Shown here one piece after another: positions 1 to 9,123 of a stretch of 64,000 nucleotides of DNA; position 1 is the stretch's first letter, and each line of letters begins with the position of its first letter. The position numbers were made by a program, and so were the translations under genes. This DNA comes from an uncultured Paracoccaceae bacterium. Lineage in GTDB: Bacteria; Pseudomonadota; Alphaproteobacteria; Rhodobacterales; Rhodobacteraceae. Below the pieces are notes generated by a model. It had not been told where the DNA came from, did no database searches, and was given only the letters and a program-made list of their open reading frames with translations. Location of the stretch: positions 58,612 to 122,611 of the forward strand of contig CANKVU010000016.1 of the NCBI GenBank assembly GCA_947487205.1, written 5' to 3'.

Positions 1-147
1 GTCGCGGTCGGCACGATCAAGAGCCGCGCCAATCGCGGCCGCCGGCGCCTGGCCGAGCTGATGGGGCTCGACCCGAACGAGGACCCGGTGATCGGCGACA
101 CGACGAACGATTCCGTCATGACGGCCTCACTCTCGCGCCAAGGGTAG
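1..147 (+). CDS. ECF sigma factor, C-terminal end (EcfG-like), partial
   Basis: The window opens inside this gene; 48 residues remain before the TAG stop. The visible part reads VGTIKSRANRGRRRLAEL, the recognition helix of sigma region 4 that contacts the -35 element in extracytoplasmic-function sigma factors. The next gene, a HisKA_2-type kinase, starts three bases after the stop. In Alphaproteobacteria that pairing is typical of the general stress response module (EcfG, NepR, PhyR and a HWE/HisKA_2 kinase), so an EcfG identity is likely. The diagnostic N-terminal part and any nepR/phyR genes lie outside the window, so the assignment is inference. Confidence 0.8.
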   Translation, partial: VAVGTIKSRANRGRRRLAELMGLDPNEDPVIGDTTNDSVMTASLSRQG

Positions 148-150
148 CGC

Positions 151-1866
151 ATGCTGAGTCCCGGGCGCGGAATCGAGGGGCTGGACCGGCTGGACATCCG
201 GCTTGTCGCGCTGCTGGGTCTGGCGCTGCTGCCGATCGGTCTGATCGCGATGGTGCAGACATATCGCGTGATCTCGGAGGCGGACCGCAACGCCGAGGCG
301 GCGCTGACCGGGGCGACGCTGGCCGCCGCCACCAACGAGCGCGAGGACATCCTGCACGTGCGCGGCGCGGCGCAGATCGCCGCGTCGATCATGCCCTCCC
401 TGCTCGACGACCCGGACATGTGCTCGGACGAGATGGAGACCTTCGTCGCCAACAATCCCGACGTGACCTTCGCGGGCTTCATCTCCACCAGCGGGATCGT
501 GGAATGCGGCTCGGACGGGGCCGGGGCGGATGTGAGCGAATCGCCGATCTTCCGCAGCTTCCTCGAAGATCCGGTGCCCGCGATCGACGCGGTGATCGGC
601 CAGATCTCGAACCGCAGCGTGATCGCGGTGACCCAGCCGGTGCTCGTCGAGGGCGAGCTGGCGGGCTATGTCGCGCTGTCGGTCCCGCAGCGGGCGCTGA
701 GCCTCACCTCGGAGGGGGTGGCGGACCTGAAGCCGCTGGTCTCGGTCATCTTCACCGCCGAGGGCCGGGTGCTGTGGGCCCCCGACGGTATCGACGAGAT
801 CGAGAGCGCGCTGCCGCGGCACCGGGCGCTGCAGGCGCTGGCCGGCAGCGAGCCGCTGACCATGCGCGCCAGTTCCGCGTCGGGGCCGGCCCGCATCTAT
901 ACCATCGCGCCCCTGGTGCCGGGCGAGATCTATGCCATGGCCGTCTGGCCGGAGGATGCCGTCCGCACGTCGGGGCTGACCGCGGCCAGCGCCATCCTGT
1001 TCCCGCTGCTGATGTGGCTCGTCTCGATCGGGGTGGCGTATTTCGCTGTCCACCGCCTGGTGGTCCGCCATATCCGCTATCTGCGGATGCGGATCCGGGC
1101 CTTCACCGCGAACCGGCGCATCCTGCGGCCCGAATACGGCGCCGACACCCCGTCGGAGATGCGCGAGGTGATCGAGACCTTCCACCAGATGACGGAGCGC
1201 ATCGTCCGCGACGAGGCGGATCTGGAGAACAGCCTGCACGAGAAGGACGTCCTGCTGAAGGAGGTCCACCACCGGGTGAAGAACAACCTGCAGCTCATCG
1301 CGTCGATGATGAACATGCAGCTGCGCAAGGCGAATTCGGGCGAGACGCGGTTCGTGCTGCGCCGCCTGCAGGACCGGGTGCTCGGGCTGGCGACGATCCA
1401 TCGCAACCTGTACCAGGCGACGGTGCTGAGCCGCGTCGAATCGGGCCGCCTGATCGAGGAACTGGTGACGCAGAGCCTGCGAAACACCGAGGCCCGGGAA
1501 CAGGGGGTCGAGGTCAACGTCGCGGTGGAGGATGTCGCGCTCTATCCCGACCAGGCCGTGCCGCTGTCGCTGCTGGTGACCGAGACGATCACCAATGCAC
1601 TAAAATACGTGGGTATTCCTGAGAATGGCTCGCCGTGGGTCGAGCTGACGCTGGAGAAGCTGCCGAGCGGCGACGTGAAGCTGCGGGTGGCCAATTCCAT
1701 GGGTCGGCCGGTCAGCGACGAGGCCTCGATCTCCACCGGGCTCGGCACGCAGTTGATGAGCGCCTTCGCGATGCAGCTCGACGCGGAAACCGAGATGGGC
1801 GAGCGCGACGGCATTTTCGTGGTCGAAGCGATCTTCCGCCCCAGCGATTTCGGAGATGAGCCGTGA
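151..1866 (+). CDS. Membrane sensor histidine kinase, HisKA_2/HWE type
   Basis: This is a 571-residue sensor kinase. A transmembrane segment near residues 16-40 is followed by an extracytoplasmic sensor region to about residue 275. A second membrane segment (about 276-300) and a HAMP-like linker come next. The phospho-acceptor motif HHRVKNNLQ lies at about 373-381, which is typical of HisKA_2. A C-terminal ATPase follows, with N-box TNALKY and a glycine-rich STGLGTQ. An AAGGG ribosome site precedes the ATG. In Alphaproteobacteria such kinases usually phosphorylate PhyR to release the EcfG sigma factor, and the preceding gene is an ECF sigma factor, so a general-stress role is inferred. The N-box codons are unusually AT-rich (see findings). 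The stop overlaps the next start. Confidence 0.9.
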   Translation: MLSPGRGIEGLDRLDIRLVALLGLALLPIGLIAMVQTYRVISEADRNAEAALTGATLAAATNEREDILHVRGAAQIAASIMPSLLDDPDMCSDEMETFVANNPDVTFAGFISTSGIVECGSDGAGADVSESPIFRSFLEDPVPAIDAVIGQISNRSVIAVTQPVLVEGELAGYVALSVPQRALSLTSEGVADLKPLVSVIFTAEGRVLWAPDGIDEIESALPRHRALQALAGSEPLTMRASSASGPARIYTIAPLVPGEIYAMAVWPEDAVRTSGLTAASAILFPLLMWLVSIGVAYFAVHRLVVRHIRYLRMRIRAFTANRRILRPEYGADTPSEMREVIETFHQMTERIVRDEADLENSLHEKDVLLKEVHHRVKNNLQLIASMMNMQLRKANSGETRFVLRRLQDRVLGLATIHRNLYQATVLSRVESGRLIEELVTQSLRNTEAREQGVEVNVAVEDVALYPDQAVPLSLLVTETITNALKYVGIPENGSPWVELTLEKLPSGDVKLRVANSMGRPVSDEASISTGLGTQLMSAFAMQLDAETEMGERDGIFVVEAIFRPSDFGDEP

Positions 1867-3401
1867 CCGGCGATATCGAGTATCACCTGACCGCCGAAGA
1901 GGCCTGGCCGGCGCTCGAGCGCCATGTCCTGTCGGCCCGGTCCCGGATCGTCGCGGGGTTCCGGATCTTCGACCCGGCCACGCAGCTGCGCACGGAGGCC
2001 GCGCGCGAGGTGGGGGAGGACTGGTTCGACCTTCTGGTGCATGTCCTGCAGCGCGGGGTGCGGGTGGACATGATCCTGTCGGATTTCGACCCGATCATCG
2101 CCCCCGACATGCACCAGACCTCGTGGTCGAGCATGCGGAAGTTCGCGGCGATCCGCGAGGCCGCCGGCCCGGAGGCGCGGCTGAGCGTCATTCCCGCCCT
2201 GCACCCCGCCGAGGCCGGACGGGTGGCCGAGATCGGCCTCTGGCCCAAAGTGCAGAACGAGCTCGGCGACCTGCGCGACATGCTGAACGCGCTCGATCCG
2301 GAGGAACGGCGCAACGCCTGGATCGACCTGCCCGGCACCCATGACTGGTTGGTCATCGACGAGGACGGGCAAGCCCGGACCCAGCTTGCCGGGGCGCCGC
2401 CGCTCCATACCGTGTCCCACCACCACAAGATCGCGGTGATCGACGGGCGGATCCTCTATGTCGGCGGGCTCGACCTCAATCCGCGCCGCTACGATTCGCC
2501 CCGCCACCACCGCGCGGCGGAGGAGACCTGGCACGACGTGCAGGTTTCGGTGGAAGGCGATGTCGCCGCGGTGGCGGAACGCCATCTCGACACGCTGCTC
2601 GACGTGGTGTCGGGCCGCGCCGACCCGGTGGAGGAGGCGCATGGCCTGCGCATGACCGTGTCGGCCGGCAAGAGCAACTGGATCGCCATGTCGCCCCGGA
2701 TCGTGCGGCGTTCGATCGCCGAGACCCATTCCGAGCGGATCGCCCAAGCGGAGCGCCTGCTCTATTTCGAGACGCAGTTCTTCCGCGACCGGGACCTGTC
2801 GCGGCAGATCGCCGCACGCGCCGCCGAGGCACCGGAGCTGGAACTGCTCGTGATCCTGCCCGCCGCGCCCGAGGTCGTGGCCTTCGACAAGCGCACCAAG
2901 CTCGACGCGCGGTTCGGCGAATACCTGCAGGCCGATTGCGTGAACCGGGTCTTCGACGCGTTCGGGGAGCGGACGTTCTTCGCGTCGCCGGCGCAGAAGC
3001 GCGACGCGGCGCCGGAACGGATCGCGGCGGCCGACCGCTCGACCTTTCGCGGGGCGCCGCTCGTCTATGTCCACGCCAAGGTGTCGGTGTTCGACCGCGA
3101 GGCGGTCATGGTGTCCTCCGCCAACCTCAACAGCCGGTCGCTGTCCTGGGATACCGAGGCGGGGCTCTACCGCGAGGATGCCGATTTCGCGCGGCTGGTC
3201 CTCGGCCGGTCGCTCGGGCATTGGCTGCCCGAGACGGAGGTGGACATCGACGGCTCGCTCGTGGCGCAGGTGCGCGAGCAGGCCGAGCGCGACGCGGTGC
3301 GCCAGCCCGACCACCGGTCGGGGTTCCTGCTGCCCTACGACGTGTCGGTGGCCGAGGAATTCGGCGTCAACCTTCCCGGCATACCGGCCGAGCTGGTCTA
3401 G
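1863..3401 (+). CDS. Phospholipase D-like protein with two HKD motifs
   Basis: This 512-residue protein has the two catalytic HxK(x)4D motifs of the phospholipase D superfamily: HHKIAVID at about residues 187-194 and HAKVSVFD at about 404-411. Each is followed by the usual small/polar stretch (GGLDLN and SSANLNSRS). Two HKD motifs in one chain form a complete active site for phosphodiester hydrolysis or transfer, most often on phospholipids. No signal peptide is evident, so it probably acts in the cytoplasm or on the inner leaflet. Its ATG overlaps the kinase stop by four bases, so the two are translationally coupled and it may belong to the stress regulon. The substrate is unknown. Confidence 0.88.
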   Translation: MTGDIEYHLTAEEAWPALERHVLSARSRIVAGFRIFDPATQLRTEAAREVGEDWFDLLVHVLQRGVRVDMILSDFDPIIAPDMHQTSWSSMRKFAAIREAAGPEARLSVIPALHPAEAGRVAEIGLWPKVQNELGDLRDMLNALDPEERRNAWIDLPGTHDWLVIDEDGQARTQLAGAPPLHTVSHHHKIAVIDGRILYVGGLDLNPRRYDSPRHHRAAEETWHDVQVSVEGDVAAVAERHLDTLLDVVSGRADPVEEAHGLRMTVSAGKSNWIAMSPRIVRRSIAETHSERIAQAERLLYFETQFFRDRDLSRQIAARAAEAPELELLVILPAAPEVVAFDKRTKLDARFGEYLQADCVNRVFDAFGERTFFASPAQKRDAAPERIAAADRSTFRGAPLVYVHAKVSVFDREAVMVSSANLNSRSLSWDTEAGLYREDADFARLVLGRSLGHWLPETEVDIDGSLVAQVREQAERDAVRQPDHRSGFLLPYDVSVAEEFGVNLPGIPAELV

Positions 3402-3434
3402 GGAACGAAGCCCGCCGGGGGGCGTTGCCGCGCC

Positions 3435-4391
3435 ATGACCGAGATCGCCGCCCTGCCCGTCCCGACCCGCCACGACGGATCGCCCCGCAGGGTCGGGATC
3501 GAGGTCGAGTGCGGCGGCCTGACGGAGGCCCGCGTCGCCGAGATCGTGGCGCACCGCCTGGGCGGCCGGGCGCAGAAGACCGGACCCTACGCCTATACCG
3601 CCGAGGGCACCGAGATCGGGGACGTGGAGGTGCTGCTCGACACCGCGCTCCGCGAGCGGGTCGACGGCGCCGTGGCCCGGGCGGGGCTCGACCTCGGCCG
3701 CGCGGTGATCCCGGTGGAGTTCGTGACCGAGCCGATCGCGCCCGAGCGGATCCCCGAGATCGACGCGCTGTGCGGCGCGCTGGCCGCCGCCGGCGCCTTC
3801 GGCACCCAGGACGGCATCGCCCTGGGGTTCGGATTGCACCTGAACGTGGCGCTGCCGGGCATGCAGATCGACGACATCCTGCCGACCCTCACCGCCTTCG
3901 CGCTAATCGAGGATTGGCTGCGCGCGCGCATGGACCTCGACCCGTCGCGCCGGCTTCTGCCGTTTGTCGATCCGTATCCCGCGCCGCTGCTCGACCGCCT
4001 GTGCGATCCCACCACGGAATGGAGCCTCGATCGCCTGACGGGGGTCTACCTGGACACGGCCGGAAGCCGGAACCACGCGCTCGACGCGCTGCCGATCCTG
4101 AAGGAGGCCTATCCCGACCGGATCGTCGCGGCGGTGGCGCAGATGGGCCACAAATCCGCCCGCCCCGCCTGGCATTACCGCCTGCCCGACGCGCGGATCG
4201 ACGACCCGCATTGGTCGATCGCGCGGGAATGGAACCGCTGGTGCCTGGTCGAGCGGGTGGCCGCCGACCGCGAGCTGACCGCGCGGCTGGCGGCGCGGTG
4301 GCGCGATTATCGCGGCCGGGCGCTGCCGATCCCCGGCCAGTGGGCCTCGGTCTCGGCCGAGATCCTGGACGAGGCGGTGACGCTGCCATGA
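3435..4391 (+). CDS. Amidoligase family protein
   Basis: This 318-residue protein matches the amidoligase family (a glutamine-synthetase/glutamate-cysteine-ligase-like fold). It has the N-terminal signature GIEVECGG at about residues 18-25 and the following GDVEVLLD metal/ATP-type strand. FGLHLNVALPG near the middle and a late arginine- and tryptophan-rich region are also family-like. Members are predicted to form an amide bond between a carboxylate and an amine using ATP; the substrate here is unknown. The gene overlaps the next one, a class I glutamine amidotransferase/peptidase C26, in ATGA fashion. That partner is repeatedly described beside amidoligases and suggests a linked ligation and hydrolysis activity. 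Confidence 0.82.
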   Translation: MTEIAALPVPTRHDGSPRRVGIEVECGGLTEARVAEIVAHRLGGRAQKTGPYAYTAEGTEIGDVEVLLDTALRERVDGAVARAGLDLGRAVIPVEFVTEPIAPERIPEIDALCGALAAAGAFGTQDGIALGFGLHLNVALPGMQIDDILPTLTAFALIEDWLRARMDLDPSRRLLPFVDPYPAPLLDRLCDPTTEWSLDRLTGVYLDTAGSRNHALDALPILKEAYPDRIVAAVAQMGHKSARPAWHYRLPDARIDDPHWSIAREWNRWCLVERVAADRELTARLAARWRDYRGRALPIPGQWASVSAEILDEAVTLP

Positions 4392-5107
4392 GGCCCGTGA
4401 TCGGCGTGACGACATCGCGGCGCTCGGGCTGGCGGATCTTTCCGCTGGTGGCCTTCAACGTCTGGCTGGCCGGGGGGCGGGCGATCCGCTGGGTCGCCGG
4501 CGCGCCGTCGGACGTGTCCGGGGTGGACGGGATCATCATCGGCGGCGGCGACGACATCTCGCCCGACCTCTACGAGGGCAGCCTCATCACCTCGTCCCGG
4601 CTCGATCCCGACCGCGACGCCATGGAAGAGACGCTCGTCCGCGCCGCGATGGCGGAGGGAAAGCCGGTGCTGGGCATCTGCCGCGGCAGCCAGATGCTGA
4701 ACGTGGCGCTCGGCGGCCGGCTCGACCAGGACGCCTATCAAACCTACCAGGCCTCGGAGCATCACTGGACGATCCTGCCCAAGAAATCGGTGGAGGTCGT
4801 CCCCTACACGCGTCTCGCCGCGCATGCCGGCACCGCGCCCATGAAGGTCAACGCGCTTCATTCCCAGGCCGTCTCGACGCTGGGGCGCGGGTTGCGGGTC
4901 GCCGCGCGGGACGGGGGCGGAATGATCCAGGCCATCGAGCGGACCGAGGAGCCCTTCGCGCTCGGGGTGCAATGGCACCCCGAACACCTGTTCTATGCCC
5001 GCCGGCAGCGGGCGATCTTCCGCGCGCTGGTCAACGCGGCGCGGGCCCGCCGCAGCCGCGATCCGCAATTGCCGCAGATCGACCGGCAGGCGCCGAACCC
5101 GGCCTGA
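4388..5107 (+). CDS. Class I glutamine amidotransferase / gamma-glutamyl hydrolase-like protein (peptidase C26)
   Basis: This 239-residue protein starts at the ATG that overlaps the amidoligase stop; the longer ORF in the track is only an open extension. It has the glutaminase triad: nucleophile Cys98 in GICRGSQ, and His197 and Glu199 in WHPEH. An oxyanion-type GGGDDISPDLYE loop typical of PuuD-like gamma-glutamyl-GABA hydrolases is also present. It could cleave the amide made by the upstream ligase or supply ammonia to it. It ends 40 bases before the convergent ahcY, with a palindromic terminator in the gap. Confidence 0.85.
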   Translation: MRPVIGVTTSRRSGWRIFPLVAFNVWLAGGRAIRWVAGAPSDVSGVDGIIIGGGDDISPDLYEGSLITSSRLDPDRDAMEETLVRAAMAEGKPVLGICRGSQMLNVALGGRLDQDAYQTYQASEHHWTILPKKSVEVVPYTRLAAHAGTAPMKVNALHSQAVSTLGRGLRVAARDGGGMIQAIERTEEPFALGVQWHPEHLFYARRQRAIFRALVNAARARRSRDPQLPQIDRQAPNPA

Positions 5108-5119
5108 CCGGCCGGGCCC

Positions 5120-5140
5120 CGATTTTTCGACGAAAAATCG
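5120..5140. terminator. Bidirectional palindromic terminator
   Basis: CGATTTTTCG and CGAAAAATCG form a perfect 10-bp inverted repeat with a single central base. It sits in the 39-bp gap between two convergent genes (amidotransferase and ahcY). The A- and T-rich arms give a U-run on either strand, so it can end transcription in both directions. Confidence 0.7.
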
Positions 5141-5146
5141 CGCGCC

Positions 5147-6538
<1,392 letters not shown>

Positions 6539-6619
6539 CTTTCCATCCTGTGATAGGCGCGCGTCCAGCGCCCCTTAGCATCCGGGGGCCCCGCCCTCAA
6601 CGCCGCGAAAGGTCCGCCC

Positions 6620-7216
6620 ATGCCCCGCAGACAGCCCCGCGCCTGGCAACGCATGCTGTCGGGGCGGCGGCTGGACCTTCTGGACCCGACGCCCGTCGAC
6701 ATCGAGATCGGCGACATCGCCCATGGCCTGGCCTTCGTCGCGCGCTGGAACGGGCAGACGCGGGGCGATCACCCCTATTCGGTGGCCGAGCATTCCCTGC
6801 TGGTGGAGGCGCTGTTCTCGCGCCGCGACCCGCAGGCCGATCCGCGCTGGAAGCTGGCCGCGCTGCTGCACGATGCGCCGGAATACGTGATCGGGGACAT
6901 GATCTCGCCGGTGAAGGCGGCGGTGGGCCCGGAATACGAAGCCCTGGACGACCGCCTGGCGGCGGCGATCCACATCAGGTTCGGCCTGCCCGCCGCGCTG
7001 CCCGTGCGGGTGAAACGGGCCATCAAGGCCGCCGACCGGGTGTCGGCGTGGATGGAGGCGGTGCAGATCGCGGGGTTCTCGGACGTCGAGGCGACGCGCT
7101 TCTTCGGCCGGCCCGATCCGGACCTGACGGCGGGGCTCGACATCGTGCTGCGCCCGCCCAGGGAGGTGCGTGCCGACTTCACCCGTCGGCACGCGGACCT
7201 GATCGCGGCCTGCTGA
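6620..7216 (+). CDS. HD-domain phosphohydrolase (YfbR-like)
   Basis: This 198-residue protein has the HD metal-binding pattern: His in VAEHSLLVEAL, the HD pair in LLHDAPEYVIGD at about residues 88-99, and a late Asp in KAADRVSAWMEA. The layout resembles YfbR-type 5'-deoxynucleotidases and other small HD hydrolases acting on nucleotides. It is a soluble protein with no extra domain. It is divergent from ahcY and its stop abuts the stop of a tiny leftward ORF. The substrate is inferred only from the family. Confidence 0.85.
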   Translation: MPRRQPRAWQRMLSGRRLDLLDPTPVDIEIGDIAHGLAFVARWNGQTRGDHPYSVAEHSLLVEALFSRRDPQADPRWKLAALLHDAPEYVIGDMISPVKAAVGPEYEALDDRLAAAIHIRFGLPAALPVRVKRAIKAADRVSAWMEAVQIAGFSDVEATRFFGRPDPDLTAGLDIVLRPPREVRADFTRRHADLIAAC

Positions 7217-7357
7217 TCACGCGCGCTTGCGCGGCGACAGCGTCAGGCCGCCGGTGCGGACCTGCGCCAGCGGGTTGACGGCCCCGGCCTCGCGGCGGGG
7301 GGCGGTCGGCTGCCGCAGGGTGGCGGCCATCAGGGTATTGGCGAAAATCGACAACAT
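7217..7357 (-). CDS. Small ORF, 46 aa, function unknown
   Basis: This ORF is too short for the ORF track. It starts MLSIFANTLMAATLRQ and ends LSPRKRA. An AAGGAGA Shine-Dalgarno lies eight bases before the ATG. It is hydrophobic at the N-terminus and strongly basic at the C-terminus. Its stop abuts the stop of the HD hydrolase without overlap, and it lies 15 bases after a second tiny ORF with an even better ribosome site. The two together look like a small leftward operon divergent from the LysR gene. I do not recognise the protein. Coding status rests on the ribosome site and layout. Confidence 0.5.
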   Translation of the reverse strand: MLSIFANTLMAATLRQPTAPRREAGAVNPLAQVRTGGLTLSPRKRA

Positions 7358-7371
7358 CGCGCGTCTCCTTC

Positions 7372-7455
7372 TCAACGGTGCGCCCAAATGGACAGGGAAG
7401 CCCGGCGCCCACGGTGCCAGGACGTAACGAGTTTGTTAATCATGGTAATGATCAT
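7372..7455 (-). CDS. Micro-ORF, 27 aa, possible leader peptide
   Basis: The sequence AGGAGGTCCGCCATG gives a near-perfect Shine-Dalgarno with ideal spacing. The encoded peptide MIITMINKLVTSWHRGRRAS... ends at a TGA 14 bases before the next tiny ORF's start. It has a short hydrophobic start and a basic middle. It could be a regulatory leader peptide or a real micro-protein in a two-gene unit. It is divergent from the LysR regulator at 7620, which may control it. No function can be assigned. Confidence 0.45.
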   Translation of the reverse strand: MIITMINKLVTSWHRGRRASLSIWAHR

Positions 7456-7619
7456 GGCGGACCTCCTGTGCATCGATCCTTCAATCCAGATAGGCATCGG
7501 GGCGTGTTCCTGCGAGTCAGGAAGTTTTCCCAATTGTAAGCCTGCCTTTAAGTTCCATGGATCGGCGGTCGCGGTCGGGCGGCGCTGGTAGGCGGCCGGT
7601 CGCGGCCTATGCTCGGGGC
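7456..7619. promoter_or_regulatory. Divergent intergenic region between micro-ORFs and LysR gene
   Basis: This gap must hold the promoter of the leftward micro-ORF pair and that of the LysR gene. LysR proteins usually act on exactly such a divergent region. The central part (about 7510-7555) is AT-richer than its surroundings. I see no unambiguous LysR box or consensus promoter by eye. Confidence 0.45.
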
Positions 7620-8489
7620 ATGGACTGGCAGCACGTTCCCTCCCTCCAGGCGCTTCGCGGGTTCGAGGCCGCTGCGCGGCGCGGCGGCTATTCCGCCGCG
7701 GCGCGGGAACTGAACGTGACCCATGCCGCCATCGCGCAGCATGTCCGGCGGCTGGAGGCCCATTTCGGCTGCGTGCTGATGGTGCGGGAGGGCGCGGGGA
7801 TGCGGCCGACGGAAGAGGGGCGGCAACTGGCCGCGGCCCTGACCGAGGGTTTCGGCGTCATCGCCGGCGCGGCGGCCGACCTGGCCGACCGCGACGTGGC
7901 CAAGCCGCTCCGGATCTCGCTTACCCCCTCGCTCGCGGCGAACTGGCTGATGCCGCGGATCGGCGATTTCTGGGCCCGGCATCCGGGGATCGAGCTGGAA
8001 CTGGTCCCCTCGCCCGACCTGGTCGAGATCCGGGCGCAGAACTTCGACCTGGCGCTGCGCTACGGGCGCGGGCCCTGGCCGGGCGTCACCTGCGAACGGC
8101 TGATGGATGCGGGCCACGCGGTCGTGGCGCGGACCGGCATGATCCGCGCCCCCGTCGCGGACCTGTCGGAGCTGGCCGGCTACGACTGGCTGACCGAGCA
8201 GATGAACACCGAGGACATCCTGTGGGCGCGGCAGAACGGGCTCGACCCGGAGCGGGTGTCGCTCCGCAGCTTCCCGACCATCACCATGGCGCTGGAAGCG
8301 GTGCGGTCGGGGTATGGCGTGGGCATCCTGCCGCGCGTCATCGCCCAGGCGGACATCGACCGCGGCCAGGTGGAGGTCCTGTACGAGGAGGCCGACAGCG
8401 ACTTGGCCTATCACATGCTGACGCGGGAGAACCGCGTCTCGGCCCCGCTGCGGATCCTGATGGGGTGGCTCAGGCGTCAGGCGGGCTGA
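7620..8489 (+). CDS. LysR-family transcriptional regulator (GcvA/HvrB-like)
   Basis: This 289-residue protein starts at ATG 7620 (MDWQHVPSLQALRGF). The N-terminal winged helix-turn-helix spans about residues 8-67 and contains AARELNVTHAAIAQHVRRLE. A LysR substrate-binding domain of the GcvA type fills the rest. In Rhodobacter capsulatus a LysR gene, hvrB, lies near regA and ahcY and activates ahcY together with a small orf. The same neighbourhood here makes this a candidate HvrB counterpart, by inference only. The likely target is the divergent micro-ORF unit. Confidence 0.88.
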   Translation: MDWQHVPSLQALRGFEAAARRGGYSAAARELNVTHAAIAQHVRRLEAHFGCVLMVREGAGMRPTEEGRQLAAALTEGFGVIAGAAADLADRDVAKPLRISLTPSLAANWLMPRIGDFWARHPGIELELVPSPDLVEIRAQNFDLALRYGRGPWPGVTCERLMDAGHAVVARTGMIRAPVADLSELAGYDWLTEQMNTEDILWARQNGLDPERVSLRSFPTITMALEAVRSGYGVGILPRVIAQADIDRGQVEVLYEEADSDLAYHMLTRENRVSAPLRILMGWLRRQAG

Positions 8490-8496
8490 CGGGCGT

Positions 8497-9051
8497 TCAG
8501 CGCGGGCTGCGCTTGGCCAGGATGCGCTGCAGGGTCCGGCGATGCATCGACAGGCGCCGCGCCGTCTCGGACACGTTGCGGTCGCATTGCTCGTAGATGC
8601 GCTGGATGTGCTCCCACCGGACGCGGTCGGCCGACATCGGGTTCTCCGGCGGCGGCGGCAGGTCCTCTCCGCCGGTCAGGAGGGCGGCGGTGATCTGGTT
8701 GGCGTCGGCGGGCTTCGACAGGTAGTCGGTGGCGCCGATCTTGACCGCCGCGACGGCGGTGGCGATGGCGCCGTACCCGGTCAGGACCACGATGCGGGCA
8801 TCGGCGCGCTTCTCGCGGATCGCCTCCACCACGTCGAGGCCGTTCCCGTCCCCCAGCCGCAGGTCCACCACGGCGAAGGCGGGCGGACGCCGCATCGCCG
8901 AGGCCCGGCCCGACGACACGCCGTCGGCCATCTCGACCTCGAAGCCGCGCTTCTCCATCGCCCGTGCCAGACGGCGGACGAAAGCCTCGTCGTCATCCAC
9001 GAGCAGCAATGTCTTGTCCGGGCCGATATCGGGCGTTTCGGTCAGATCCAT
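8497..9051 (-). CDS. regA: Redox response regulator RegA (ActR/PrrA)
   Basis: This 184-residue response regulator has a receiver domain with the acidic pair DDD at about residues 19-21 and phospho-acceptor Asp63 in VVDLRLGDG. Asp63 is the same number as in Rhodobacter RegA. A proline linker (PPPPEN) precedes a C-terminal Fis-type helix-turn-helix, SETARRLSMHRRTLQRILAK, which is nearly invariant in this family. It is a global regulator of respiration, photosynthesis, carbon and nitrogen fixation in response to redox state. It lies downstream of senC on the same strand and is divergent from its kinase gene regB. Confidence 0.97.
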   Translation of the reverse strand: MDLTETPDIGPDKTLLLVDDDEAFVRRLARAMEKRGFEVEMADGVSSGRASAMRRPPAFAVVDLRLGDGNGLDVVEAIREKRADARIVVLTGYGAIATAVAAVKIGATDYLSKPADANQITAALLTGGEDLPPPPENPMSADRVRWEHIQRIYEQCDRNVSETARRLSMHRRTLQRILAKRSPR

Positions 9052-9123
9052 GAGGCTCCCTCTCTCGCAGCGGAGCTAGCTGCCGGCCACGTCCCGTCAA
9101 TTGACGTGCCGATCACGCGCCGA

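Noticed and set aside
6539-6619. SAH riboswitch before ahcY
   Set aside because: The leader contains AAGGGGCGCTGG, which partly resembles the conserved core, but the paired downstream element and pseudoknot are missing and the gap is only 81 bases. The same bases look like promoter sequence.
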